Below, one piece after another: positions 27,801 to 39,800 of a stretch of 64,000 nt of DNA (positions within the stretch are counted from its first letter, which is position 1; each line of letters opens with the position of its first letter). The notes under the pieces are model-generated. The model made no database searches, was not told the DNA's origin, and worked only from the letters and a program-made list of their open reading frames with translations. This DNA is from Gavia stellata (Eukaryota; Chordata; Aves; Gaviiformes; Gaviidae), in the NCBI RefSeq assembly GCF_030936135.1, contig NC_082605.1:16760261-16824260 (forward strand), read 5' to 3'. Both the position numbers and the translations under genes were made by a program.

Positions 27801-30800
27801 ATAATCTGCAAACTCCAGTAACTCCCGAAGAGCATAGCCCTGTTCTGCAGGTGCGAGCAGGGCACGCGATGCAGGGGAAGAGAGGTGGTTTCTGAGCTAA
27901 GAAATCACGGCGAATGCCAAAAAAAATGCATTAACCCAGCTGCTGTTGGGAGATGGCCTAACACACTCTGAAGCCTCTGCTCCTGGGAAGAAACAAAGGG
28001 GAAATGAATGGAAACGCTGGGCAGGACTGCGGAGAAACGTGGGGATTACGAATAGCCCCGGAGCTGCAAATCCCACCGAACGCGCGATAGGCAACCTTGC
28101 ACTGTGCACCGCTGCTCTTGCGCTACTCACGACCGCACAGAAAGGGGATTTAGCCCTATATTGCGGGTGTCTCTAACGTGATCCCACTGAGACCAGAGGA
28201 ACTGCCTGCAGGCAGATTTAAGCTGTTTACCTGCCACTGCTGCACATATTAACGTATGACATCCTAAAACTGGACTAAGCTTTTGGCTGCAGTAAGTCAG
28301 CCTCGCTGCACTAAGCCAGTGGAGCAGCCGGCCTTGAAAGTGTTAATAATCTCATTGCCTGGAGAAACTCTGCAGCTAAGAGGATTGCTCCTCTGCTGCG
28401 CTGGGGGAAGCGAGAACAAAATCAGGCCCAAGTCTAATTCAGCATCATAAACACCATTTTTGATTATTCCTCTTCTCTTTCTTATTAAAAAGGTAGCCAG
28501 CACCTGAAGCATCCTCAGAAATTATGATGTCCATTGCTGCAGAGACCAAAGGAGCTTAAAGACCCCGTGGCCGCGCTGCTTTGCTGCGTTAGGTGCGAGG
28601 GGCAAAGGGCTGCAGGGCTGTGGCTGAGATCAAGCTCAAGACAACAGTGTTAAGCATTTGCTCCTGTCCTTACCAAAACGTAGAACACAGCACTGATTTA
28701 AATGGGGCCTGGGCCCAGGTGACCCCCACGTACTCATAAACCCTGCTGCTAGTAACCCCCCAGCAGCATCTCAGCCTTGCTGGGAGCTGACCTCCGGAGC
28801 AAGTCGCTTCTTCAGGGGCAACCTGGCAAAGATGATACACGACCGCTCAGAACATAATTCCAATTTTTGAGTGGCTACAGCTTGGCACATCCCCCCCGCT
28901 CCTTGCGAACCAAGGGCCCCGCAGCTCGCCCCGCTCGCGGGCGCACACTCACGTACACGAGACACGTGCGAAGAGGCTGGTGGCATTGAGTCCCACCGCT
29001 GCTCCGCTGGCATGGGGAATGGGAAGGGGAATGGGAAGGGGAAGGGGAACAGGCTCCTGCCTGCAGCTGGCGGGGGTGAAAACAGGCGGAGCCGTGTCAA
29101 AACCCTACTCTTGATTATTTTATTCCACACGGACCAGGGAGGCTTGAGGAAAGCAGGGAGGGAAAGAAAGGTTTTGCACTTTTTGCTTTCCACCAAGGTA
29201 GCTGCTCCTTTTTTTTTTCATGTCAACTGTTAATTTGTTTAAAATATGGCTCGGTAAAACTAAGTATGAGCAGATCAAACTGAAATCAATATTTATGCTA
29301 ATTACAGCCTTTTGAAAATTGGAAATAATGGCCCAAAGGGTACAAACACACCAACTGTGAATCATAGGGAAAGGATGAGGGAAAAGGCAGTGTGGGCATT
29401 GAAAAGAACAGTCCAGATGAGCTCTGGAAATTTAACTGCTCATGGAATAAATTTCAACACAAACGAGCAATGCACTCGCAGGCCTGCTGCAGATGGAAGC
29501 GACAGTCTTTTGTTTTATGTTTTGTTTTTTCTCCCCGTGCCTGCTTGATGGGTGATTTGCGTCTGGTGCTCTGCGCTGCAAACTCTCCCCGGAGCGAGCA
29601 CGCGCGGCGCCCGGAGGAGGCACTGCTGTGCTCCGTGCATGAATGAGGCATTCTCAGTGGATATGGGTCATGCTAGTAGATGTACACAGTAAGATTATTT
29701 GACTCTAATTCATGCCACTTGATATAATGTGATAAAACATTTGACATGAGAGATAAGTTCCATTTTAATCCGATAAGGTACGGGGGAAAGAAAGAGTGGG
29801 AATTGTAAAGGAGGAAGAGGTTTCTAAGGGACAGGTAATGTGCAGAAAGAGAGGTATTGAGTGAAGGAGAAGGTTGGTTGGGAAAAAAAGCAGCTTTCCC
29901 TGCACACTGAGGAAGCAAACGAGCGAGTAAAGAAAGCAAGGAAGGTTGTTACAGTTCCAGAGTCAGGAGACTGAGAAATGGCACTGCTGAGAGATGAAAG
30001 GAAGGAAAGTAGGAACAGAAGCTGCTTCAAACAGAAATCGGTATGTAGACAAATACCCTAAAGGAGACTGAAACACTAATGCTACAGGCTGGCTGTCAAC
30101 AGAAAACCTGCACTATAGAACAGCTACGAGGACAGAAAGGCTATAACGCAACAAGAGCAACAGAAACAGAGATACCGGTTAACATGCATCCAAATCCAAA
30201 ACAAACGGGCATCACAGTTCACTGTTCTCTCACAGTCCAATGAATTTATCTTGTGCAACACAAAAATAGCTCTGAACATCTGGGTCAGTTCCTACCACGC
30301 TATCTTCATCAAGGAGACCATGTCTCAACTTTACTTGTGGGGTCTGACACCACAAGACGGTCCTCCTGAAATATGAAAGTCTATTCCTAATCAGTTCTGG
30401 TTTGGTTAGCTTTTAAAATTAAAATTTAGTACACTTAATTGACTGTCAGTTTTGGAGTGCTTGTCAATGAAACGCATTGCAAAATGTGCGGGAGAGATGG
30501 CCCTTAGCAGAGACATCTGCCAAAAACCTGGCTCAACTTTTAACAGTGAGAACAATGACCAAGATGTTCTGTTACAGAGAGATTTTCCACAAGCTTAAAC
30601 ATAGTAAAGGGCTCTCTGAGAAGATGCTGTTCCCTTAAAATCCACACGCAGACAAAGACACAGTAGACTAGAGTAGAGATTTAAAGCAGGCAGAGAGCAG
30701 ATACGAGCCTTAGTCAGAAAGAAAGGAAAGATTTCTTTATTTTTTAAAGCTATAACCAATAAATTTTCTCAAAATGTGACTTATCCTCCTGTCTTATTTT

Positions 30801-33800
30801 GTCACATTTTGGGTCTCTCCTGCTTGGTGTCCAAGGAGGAGAAGGCATTTACTTACATCAAATAACCTTTCTATATACATCTCCTCATTGACCTTATCAC
30901 GAAGGACATCCTGAGAGTGGCGGACAAATGTCACATAGGCATCAGCAACATCCATCCCCGGCTTCTGCATGGGGGAGAGAAGAAGAGAGAGAGAGAGAGA
31001 AACGTGAATAGAGGCGCAGGGGGCAGCTCCTCTGTGTAGCCTCATCGTTGCTTTTCCTGCTCCTCCATCTCCTGCTGTCCTCCTGCAGTTCACCCTTTCC
31101 TTACCTGACGGACACCGAGTCCTGCTGTTTGCACCCCGTGCCCAGCAAAATACCGCGTGCAGCGCAAGATCATGCAAAGACGCTTGCTCTTGCTCTTCTT
31201 TCACCTAGAGCGAAGCCGGTCAGAGGAGTAAAGCTCTTCCTCGACATACTGATGCTGGGAAGTTGTCTTGCTACCTTTGGTGCTGTTGACCTAATGAGTG
31301 AACCAGCAAGCCGGGCTGGGGATTTGTTGTTTTCTTGGGTCATCTTCTCTATGCAAGCCCTCTGGTTTCTGAAGGTAGAAAGCTAACAGCCAGAGATGGG
31401 CTCTTGGTTCTTCTTCTACGGTGTGAGGATGTGTGCAGTAAGCAGCTGGCGTTGCAGGAGGCATGCCAAAATCACCTTTCTTTTTCTGTTTAGACCCCTG
31501 ACTTTAGCTCACATTTAGTGCTGCTCTTAAGAATAAATTGGGTAAATGGCAAGTCAGGGAATGTATGTCTACATGAATGTTTAAGCCGCTGCTAAACTTC
31601 AGGAAGCCTCCCCGTGCTGTCACATCTCTATGGCTGTCTGCAGAATTTAACTGATTTTAAACAGCAACCTGCAAGCGTGCAAGATTTTGGGATAACAGCA
31701 TTTCTTTAAAGAAAATGGGAATTGAGGTAGGTGGAAGGGAAAATACTTAAAAAAAAAAAATCCTGTTTGAGTTCACATTGCTTCATATATTGGAATCAAA
31801 CTTACCTCAAAGGAAACCCATTAAAATACTGTAACATGAGTCATTACAAGAGCTGCCACAAAATCTTAAATTTCCATGGCAGATTGTAAGTTTGTTAATA
31901 ACTAGTGTCATTAGTTTCCATTACTGTGATTTACCTCAGATCACAGAGTATCATTTCTCTGCAAGATACGATTGTCAGTCGCTGCAAATTGAAGTTAGTT
32001 AACACATCTGTGTAATTTCCAGGGTGAAAATGAGGACAGTTTGGAAAGCAGTAGGAAGGGAGTTTTTTAATACAAAGCAAACAATTATCAAGCAAAGGGC
32101 CAGTGCTTGGCCCTTGGGAAGCCAGTAACATTTCTTAACACCTACTGCAACAATGACAAGGTATTAATTTGAAAAACAATGAGGACAACACAAATGTGGC
32201 AGTAGTCAAGTGTTACACTTTCAAGCAATTTTCGGCATGCCGATCGTGCCCATTTCAAGGTGGCATTAAACGGATTGGTTTGTACCCACACAATTGCAAC
32301 GGCGTTTGCGGAATTAGATTTAACCGATGGTTTTCTGTTCAACACAAGGATTTCCCCTCTGTCCTCTAAAAGAGGAGCCTCTAGCAAAGCAGGTTTTTCT
32401 TTCTCCTTCCCCTGGCAAGGCAGTGGCTCACGGACCATGGGGCATCCTCCCGCAAAGGTCTGGGAGCTGTGCGGGGCTGGCGGTTGATTTCATCAAAAAT
32501 TTTGGGGCTGTCAAGGAAGCCGTTGTGATGTGGCTTCATTTCCAGGGGGAGGTGGGGAAACAACCAAAAAATAACCCATGTGAATGATTTCTGCTGTATT
32601 TTACGCAACAACCAGAGCGTCTGACTAGCTCCAAGGATGGGAGCAGACCCTGCTCCTCCTGCATGGCCGCAATGCTGAGGACCTCCCGAGGGTCTCCCAG
32701 GTACAATGAGAAAATGCTTTTGGAAAAGCTTCAAAGGGTTATGTAGCATTTTACTGAGGTTGCTTCCCTAGAGACGCTTTACTTCCCAAGAACGTAGAGG
32801 CCTCAGAAAAGGCCATGCTTTGCCCTAAAAGTTACTTAAAGTAACTGTTCTGTGCGCAAATTCCTGATGACTAAATATTTAAGATGCACTCAAATGACTA
32901 GAAGTTTCAACTGAAGGAGCTCCACATTTCTTAGGGCTAGAAATGAATTCCGAGTCTCTCTTTCTAATGCTTTCGATATCTTGTTTCTATTACTCCAAGA
33001 CAACAGGATGCCGATCTCTGCCTTGGGATATTTTAACCCAGGCAAGATCTCTTACTGTTCAAGAGTTTGTCTTCCTCATGCTGGGCTAAAGACAGGGCAA
33101 TTTGGTAGGAAAGGTTTCTTTTGGGCTAAAGGGATAGACACACTGAACGCAGATGATGCAGTCCAAGATGTCTGATAAATTTATCACATTGTCATGTGAG
33201 AGCATGCAGAGCAATCGCATCCTCATTAAATGTACATATATACGTTATATCATCAAACTCAACTGAGTTACTCTTGATTTACACTGGCCAGTCTAACTGG
33301 ATGCAGGAACTGGTGTGGTATATTAAGATCTACTCTTTTTTCATTTGTAATTGCTCAGGATCTTTCTGCCTGTAAATGTTACAGTAACCCCTTATTCCAG
33401 CCAACATTCATATATTACACTCCAACTCAACTTAAATGTAAATTTCTGGCAAGTTAAGTGCTCTGCCTAAGAACGTTAAGGGCTCTTTTCCTTATGAATC
33501 AAGGTCTAATTAGAGGAGACGATGTACAGTTTTCCTATACCAATTACAGAAAAATGGAAAAAATTATTTTCATTAACAATTTCCCAAACACATGTTGCTA
33601 GATCATCACCATTTCCCCAAAGTAATAAAAAAGTCATTTTCCAAAAGAGTAAAATAAACCAACAATTAGAAGAACAAAAATAAAATAGATTAGCTAATGT
33701 GTTAGATGTGTGTTGGCTCAGTTCTAACATGTCTGGACCTTTTTGTTTGGAAATTATACTGTATTTGTACAAGTCCAAATGAAGATTTAACAGAATGCAC

Positions 33801-36800
33801 TGCTCCCATTTTTTTTAAAATGTGATTCAAGCCAATTGCATAAATATGGTACCTTTTTGACACCATCTGCAAATTATTGCCTAAACAGCCTCGTAGGTCT
33901 CCGTAAGAGGGTAACTGCTCATTATTAACGTCATGGAGATATTCTTTCCAGTTCAAATGTTAGAAGTGTGAAGGCCCATGGTTCAATCTAGGCTGTTAAT
34001 GCATAACGTGGGTTGCTACACATGCCATAAACCAAAGCACGATGCAAATTACTACGACAGAAGTTGTTTAAATTGTGCTTACGGGTACATCCACGTATTT
34101 GGAAGCAGCCTTCACCTGTAAAAGGAACAAGAAGAGAGTTTACACCATTGCTACGTTTTCAGGTCTTTGCTTTTTCTTTAAACACCTGTAAGAGCTTCTC
34201 CAGCCAAGACTTGGGACAACATAATGCTGAGTCAGGGAAAAAGGGTGATAAAAGCTACGTTTCCTGTCTAAAAGAATAGGCAAGGGTGGTATTTTTGTTG
34301 TTGTTGTTTTGGAAAGGTAACTTTACTGCTGCTAAAGCTCTAATAGCAACAGATGATAGTGTGGGAGTTGTGCTTCTCCCTCTTCTACTTCAGCGAGCGG
34401 GGGAAGATGGGGTTCGTAAGTAGACATCGTTATTTTCTTTGGAGTCCTTGTTCTCCGCCCAATGCCACGTGTCTCCGAAGGCGGCGCGTGTCTCTCCCGT
34501 CGGGAGCTGCATCCCGGGGACCGCGGGAGCTCCCCCGGCAGCGGGGGCACGATGGCATGGTGAGGCTGACAGGCACCTGCACCAAGGCGGCCACAAGAAG
34601 GCACCCAAAGGACCCTAATTTTGCCCCCTGCCCACAGTCTGGCCGTGGTGTGCTTCCCCCAGCTTTGCAGGCTGCAGCCTCGGACATTATTTTCCCCCTT
34701 TTTGCTGGCCGTGATGCTGGCAGGAGCTCGCAGACCGTGTTGGGGCAGCGCGCTCAGGCCATGCCACAGAGAAGTGCCCCAAAGCTTTTCTGCTTCCCAG
34801 ACTATGAACAGCTACATTAGCGTTTCCTACGATTTCCCCCCCCCCTTTTGAAAGATGTTAGTTGAGGGAGGGTATCAGAGCGTGGACACTGCCGGTGGGG
34901 GCTGCAAGACCCCAAATTTACTTTGTCTCCAGTTTGCCACGCAGCAGGGTGCAGATCGCCTGGCACGGGAGGCGGGGTGGCCCCCAATGTCAGGGCCAAC
35001 TCTTCCAACTGAGCAGTGCCCAGCTGGCCAGAGAGACCTTTTTCCCACTGTAGCATAAGGCACTGTGTCTAGAAAGAGTACGGCTGGGATTTTCCACAAC
35101 GCTTCTGCTTTTAATTAGGGTAAGCGTTGCCGGCCATCTTTGTTTGGGTGTAAAAGCTCACCTGCTTTTAAATATTTCTAAAGCTACCATTAAAACAGCC
35201 TAAATATAACACGCATACAGTTGCATCTTGGGATGAATAAATTATGTGTCCCGAATGAGAGAATGAATGTATGTGTGAGACAGAATGTGAGAGTGGGTGG
35301 AAGCACTCATATGGTGTGTGTGGGGGGTGCATAATTAAGCACAATGAGGCGATACAAAAGACCAGACTGGTGGTAATTGCCGAGGTGAATGCTGCAAGCA
35401 TTGGCAGCGCCCGGGCTCCCGAGCCGGGGGGCAAGAACAGAGGGAAGGGCAGGAGGAGGGTGCCGAGCGCCTGCCGCCCCGATGCGACCCGGGGTCTGGC
35501 TCTCCAAGGGGATGGCGAGGGACAGGGCACGTCCCAGCACAGGAGTTTACAACGGGTGTAGCAAAATCAGCGCCAAGCCCTCGCTCCCAGCAAAGAACGA
35601 ACGCTCGTCTCTCCTCCAGGTATCCCTGTTCCCAGCTGGCTGTCTGGACACCTTGCCCTTTCACTGCATTTATCCTCACAACTTTCTCGGGAGGCAGCGA
35701 AGCGCTATCCCTTGCTCCTGCCGAACGGGAGCGGAGGAGCCCCAGCCTCCGTGCGTGAAGGCAGCTGGAGCCCGGCCAACGGCTGCAGCTCCGGAGGAGC
35801 AGGCAGTCACGGCACACCCGCGCCGGCGTGGAGCAGCCGCAGGCAGGGCTACCCAAGCTAGCTCCAAACGAGCTTTTTTTTCTGAGCAGCAAAGCTAAAC
35901 AACTAGGAAAGCTCAGAAAATGATGCAGCGCAACAGCCCGCAGAATTGAAGCCGGGGTCTGTGCTCAGGGCTGCACTGTGCCATGCACCTGTATCTTCAA
36001 ATATCACACAGGGCATGAAGTAATGCAGCGGCACCCCAGGAAACCTGCAGTCTGAGCGTGGATTTAGCACTCTTAGGTCCAGCTTAGCACCACCGTCTCA
36101 AGCTGCCTTCTTCCCCAAAGCCAAGAGGCGACAAGAATAACTCAGTCGGCTTCCTGCGAGCTCCCCCCTCCACCCACAAAAAAACTGAGCTGCTTCTCCT
36201 GCCCACTCCCCTTTAATCAGAATAATTACTTGTTTTTCTTTAAACTCAGATTTGGCTACATTTAGTCAAATTTCCAAACTGCCGGATGTTGTGTGATTTT
36301 TGCTAGGCTGCCGTTTTTCACGAAGTATGTGACTTTGCCATGAAACGTCTCAGTTTACCATACAAATTTTGCGCAGAACAAAAATAAGATCTTTTACTTC
36401 TGCCTCCTTCGGGTAATATGCAGTCTTTAGTTTTAATTACCATAGGTGTAATTCTCCTCCTACAGAGGCCATCCAGATTAAAGGGAATTTTAGCAGCTGT
36501 CATTCCTGTGACTCAGTGGATCTGCACATGCAGACACCCAGCCAGGGCCTGGGCTGCTGCCGCCAAGATGCACTTAAATGTAGCAACAAACAGAAAAAAA
36601 AAAGGCTGGCCAAATTTAGAAGGGTATTTTCCTCCCAAAGTGCTCTGCAAGGAGAAGTGGCTAGTGAGAATTTATTAGGACAACAGATGCATTAATTTTA
36701 TCTTGAATTTCGAGGCAAGAATTGGAAATGAGGATATCCTACTAGGTGATAAAACTGTCTGTCACAAGACCCCCGATTACATGTCACTTGCAGAGCGCCT

Positions 36801-39800
36801 GGAAAACATGCGATGAAAGAAGTCGGTGGAAGGGGGTGGGAGACTAATGCTTTCTAGAGCTCAGCGGCTTGGACCATCACACTTTGTTGTATTTGTTCAG
36901 GCAGGGAAAACGTGGGAGGTGGTGCAAGCATGCTTTAACAAGAGAGAGTTTCTCTATTTATCGTCGCAAAGACTGAACACAGCAAATCCCATTACTACTG
37001 CAGGGAAGGGAGACTTTCTAAGCCCAGTGCCAAAGGGGTTGGGGCTGTCCCTCAGCCTCCTCTGAGGCTGGTGCTGTAAAGCAGGCCAAAGCGAGAAAGA
37101 TCCCTTGCCCAGAAAGGAGCAATCCTGCTCCGCTGCAGTGCGCCCAGCCTCCTTGCTGGGGGCGAGGGCTCAGCACCTTCCTGGGGATGTGCATACACCA
37201 CGCACAGTAGCTGTTGGGATGCACACCTCTTCCCGGCCGAAAACTCAGGAAACTGAAACTGTGGAGCTTGTGGGGTCGTCGGCGCAGAACAGACCATTTT
37301 GCCACTGCTGAGGCAGTTAATTGTCAGTAAGTGTCCGAGGAGCAGCAGAGTGAGGGTGCTTGACCCCCATGCACCTACATGCTGCCTCCTCACGGGCGCC
37401 CAGAGCCCGAGCGTGGCCGGGGGGTTTGCTCAGCAATTGACGGGAGCAGCACTCGGCAGCGTAAACAGTAGGATGTGGTGGGAGCGGCGCAGCATCAACC
37501 AAGGAACAGCTTGGATTCATGGAGAAGGAAGGGCTGCACATTACACTGTCTACCCAGGCTGATGCTGGTACTTCCGATGCCTGAAAAGCTGCCGCCTCCA
37601 CATCCCCCGCTGCTGGCACGTGAGCATCTCCTAACCTTCCACAGCACTGGAACGAGGGAAGGTATCCACCCCAAGCCATCCCCTGCATCACCCTGACTAA
37701 GGACGAGCACAGTTCCAGGGCTGTAACTGCACGGGAGTTATCCTGGGAGAAGAGCTGCACCGTGGGGCAGTGAGGGGGACACCCTCCCTTGGACAAAGTG
37801 CCTCCAGCACACCTGAAAAGTCTTGACACTTAGTTTGAACCCCATGGCAGTTTAGATAAGCTGCCAGACTCCGTGCGCACACAGCTGCCTGCGAGCAGTT
37901 TCCTGCCTCAGCTGGTGAGCTTTCCTACATCCATTCTTACCATCCCCATTTCCAAACGGATCCTGCAAAACTGCCTCAAACTCAACAGAAAGGGCCGAAG
38001 AGTAGTAAGCAACAGACAATTATGAGTAGCTAAGACAACTCCTGTCTCCAAAGAGATTTTGGAAAGCCTCCCCAGTTTGCAGAGCTGCCTCCTGCCCGGC
38101 CTCCATCAAGTGAGCACAGGACAGGCTGCGCATGCGGGCAGCGGGGACAGTGGGTGAAAATGTTACTGCAACTTTCCAAGCAAGCCCAGGCACACGCATT
38201 TGGGTGCACACCTGTCTGTGAGCTGAGCTAAGAGAAGCCACGCTTGCAAACAGATGCTCTTGCAAACTTTCTGGCAGGCATTTTCAGAAGACCTTTGGAA
38301 ATCAGCTGCTATATGTTGGTCCTAAGAAACTGTCACAACGCTTTTCTGGAATACAGCTCAGATTGCTAAACCCTTGTGGATACTGAGGCCAATTTTGCAC
38401 GGCTGTGGGTCTTGTCCTGTACCTTCCTAGGAAATACGTAATGTGACGAGCTGTGGATTGGTTCTGCAATGTTAGAGAGAAATGTGGCATGAGAGGCACC
38501 TTGTGCTGCATAACCTCATGGCATTTCCCCCTACCTTGTTCTCTTTTCGAAACACAAAGGCACTCCCTAGACCTCCCTTATTTTGTTTTTTACTACTTAA
38601 GATGGTCACTGTTATGGCCAGAAGAATGAAAGGAACACACCCGTCATGCGAGGTGGCAATGAAGCAACTTCTTTAGTTAGGGAAATTGCGTGTACAGTGC
38701 AATGATTTTTTTCAGCTTCATATGCATCCTCAACAGAATAAACTCCACCAACCTGAATGATGACTGGAGATGGCTTTACTCTGTGCTACAATACGATGGC
38801 CTATGCATCTTGGGTGTTTAAGTACTGTGTATCTGCATACAGGTTGTTTGTCTATTCATGTGGGGGTTACAGTGTTCAAACATCACAGAATGGCAGAATG
38901 ATTATGTAGCTGATCTAGTCCTGGGAGAGCAGGTGATTACAACTCAGGAAAAAAAAAATAAAAGCAGAAAGGAAAATATTTTCTGTACTTACAGTAAATG
39001 ACAGGAAAGAAGAAAACAAAGTTCCTTCATCGTATCTAGACAGTTTGGCCAAGACTCCTTCCAAAATGGTGACAAACTACAAAGACAAAAAATACTGCAA
39101 TTATTTTTAATAATTGAACAAGAGTGTAAGAATCAGAATCAGCTTCAAGGAAGCCAGTGGTGCTCTCAGCATTGCCAAAGGAACGGACAACCTGTCCCCG
39201 AGCACAGCGGGCCGGGGAGTGGGGAGAAAGGAGCATTGCCTTTCGGGTGCTACGTGGTCCACCTCTCGCTGGGTGGGAATCACCCCTTGGTGTCATGGGT
39301 GATGCTGGGGACAGGAGCTGGGTGCAGCGCACAGGGAAGCCAGCACAGCCTCTCCTGACGGGGAAGCCGGTGGTTCTTGCTCCCAGTACGCAGTGTCAAG
39401 CACGCAGCTAGCTGGGTATTCTTGCAGAAGAATCGAACTGGCATATGTTGACGGATTATGTTTAAAGGTCTCCACTGTATAATAGGGATGACTTGTTCTC
39501 AAAAAGTTTGAAACTAGAGGAAAACACACCCCACCATCTTTCTCCCTACGTACCAATTCCATTCTGTGTTAGCGCAGCACACCAGACCTACACAACAACC
39601 CAAGGGAAATGCTGGCAGCTGAGCTAGAGGAGCCGACTCTGATGAAAAACAATTTCCAAACAATTAAACCTGACATTTTGGAATGTATTTCCCACTACTG
39701 TCACCTCTAAATTAATTTCTTAGACGAGCATATGGTGATCTTGCACAAGACGAGTTATTTTGTCCGCACAACCTTATGTGTAGGAGTGGTGACCACCTCT

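Larger units (their letters stand above)
11763..30856 (-). other. CADPS: Largest CADPS intron in window (19.1 kb)
   Basis: No exon was recognised on the minus strand between the fully matched exons J and K, and none is needed because the reading frame joins directly. The intron contains G-quadruplex motifs at 19411-19429 and 29014-29047, A or T runs at 17966-17979, 20709-20725 and 24938-24950, and a group of TAATCC sites at 26372-26610. AT-rich blocks, for example 19540-19760 and 26281-26620, look more ordered than the surroundings and may be conserved regulatory DNA. No plus-strand gene could be supported. Confidence 0.8.
34116..38992 (-). other. CADPS: CADPS intron between exons H and I (4.9 kb)
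   Basis: Contains two CpG-rich patches, about 34440-34560 and 35385-35860, in otherwise ordinary intron. No coding exon with CADPS similarity was recognised. Confidence 0.85.

Noticed and set aside
35335..35898. Long frames on both strands over the intragenic CpG island
   Set aside because: Both strands are open at once over GC-rich DNA, the usual composition artefact.
38878..38905. Possible CR1 LINE 3' end (CACAGAATGGCAGAATG)
   Set aside because: Only a short word resembles avian CR1 ends. The adjoining conserved CR1 sequence and the terminal octamer repeats are missing.
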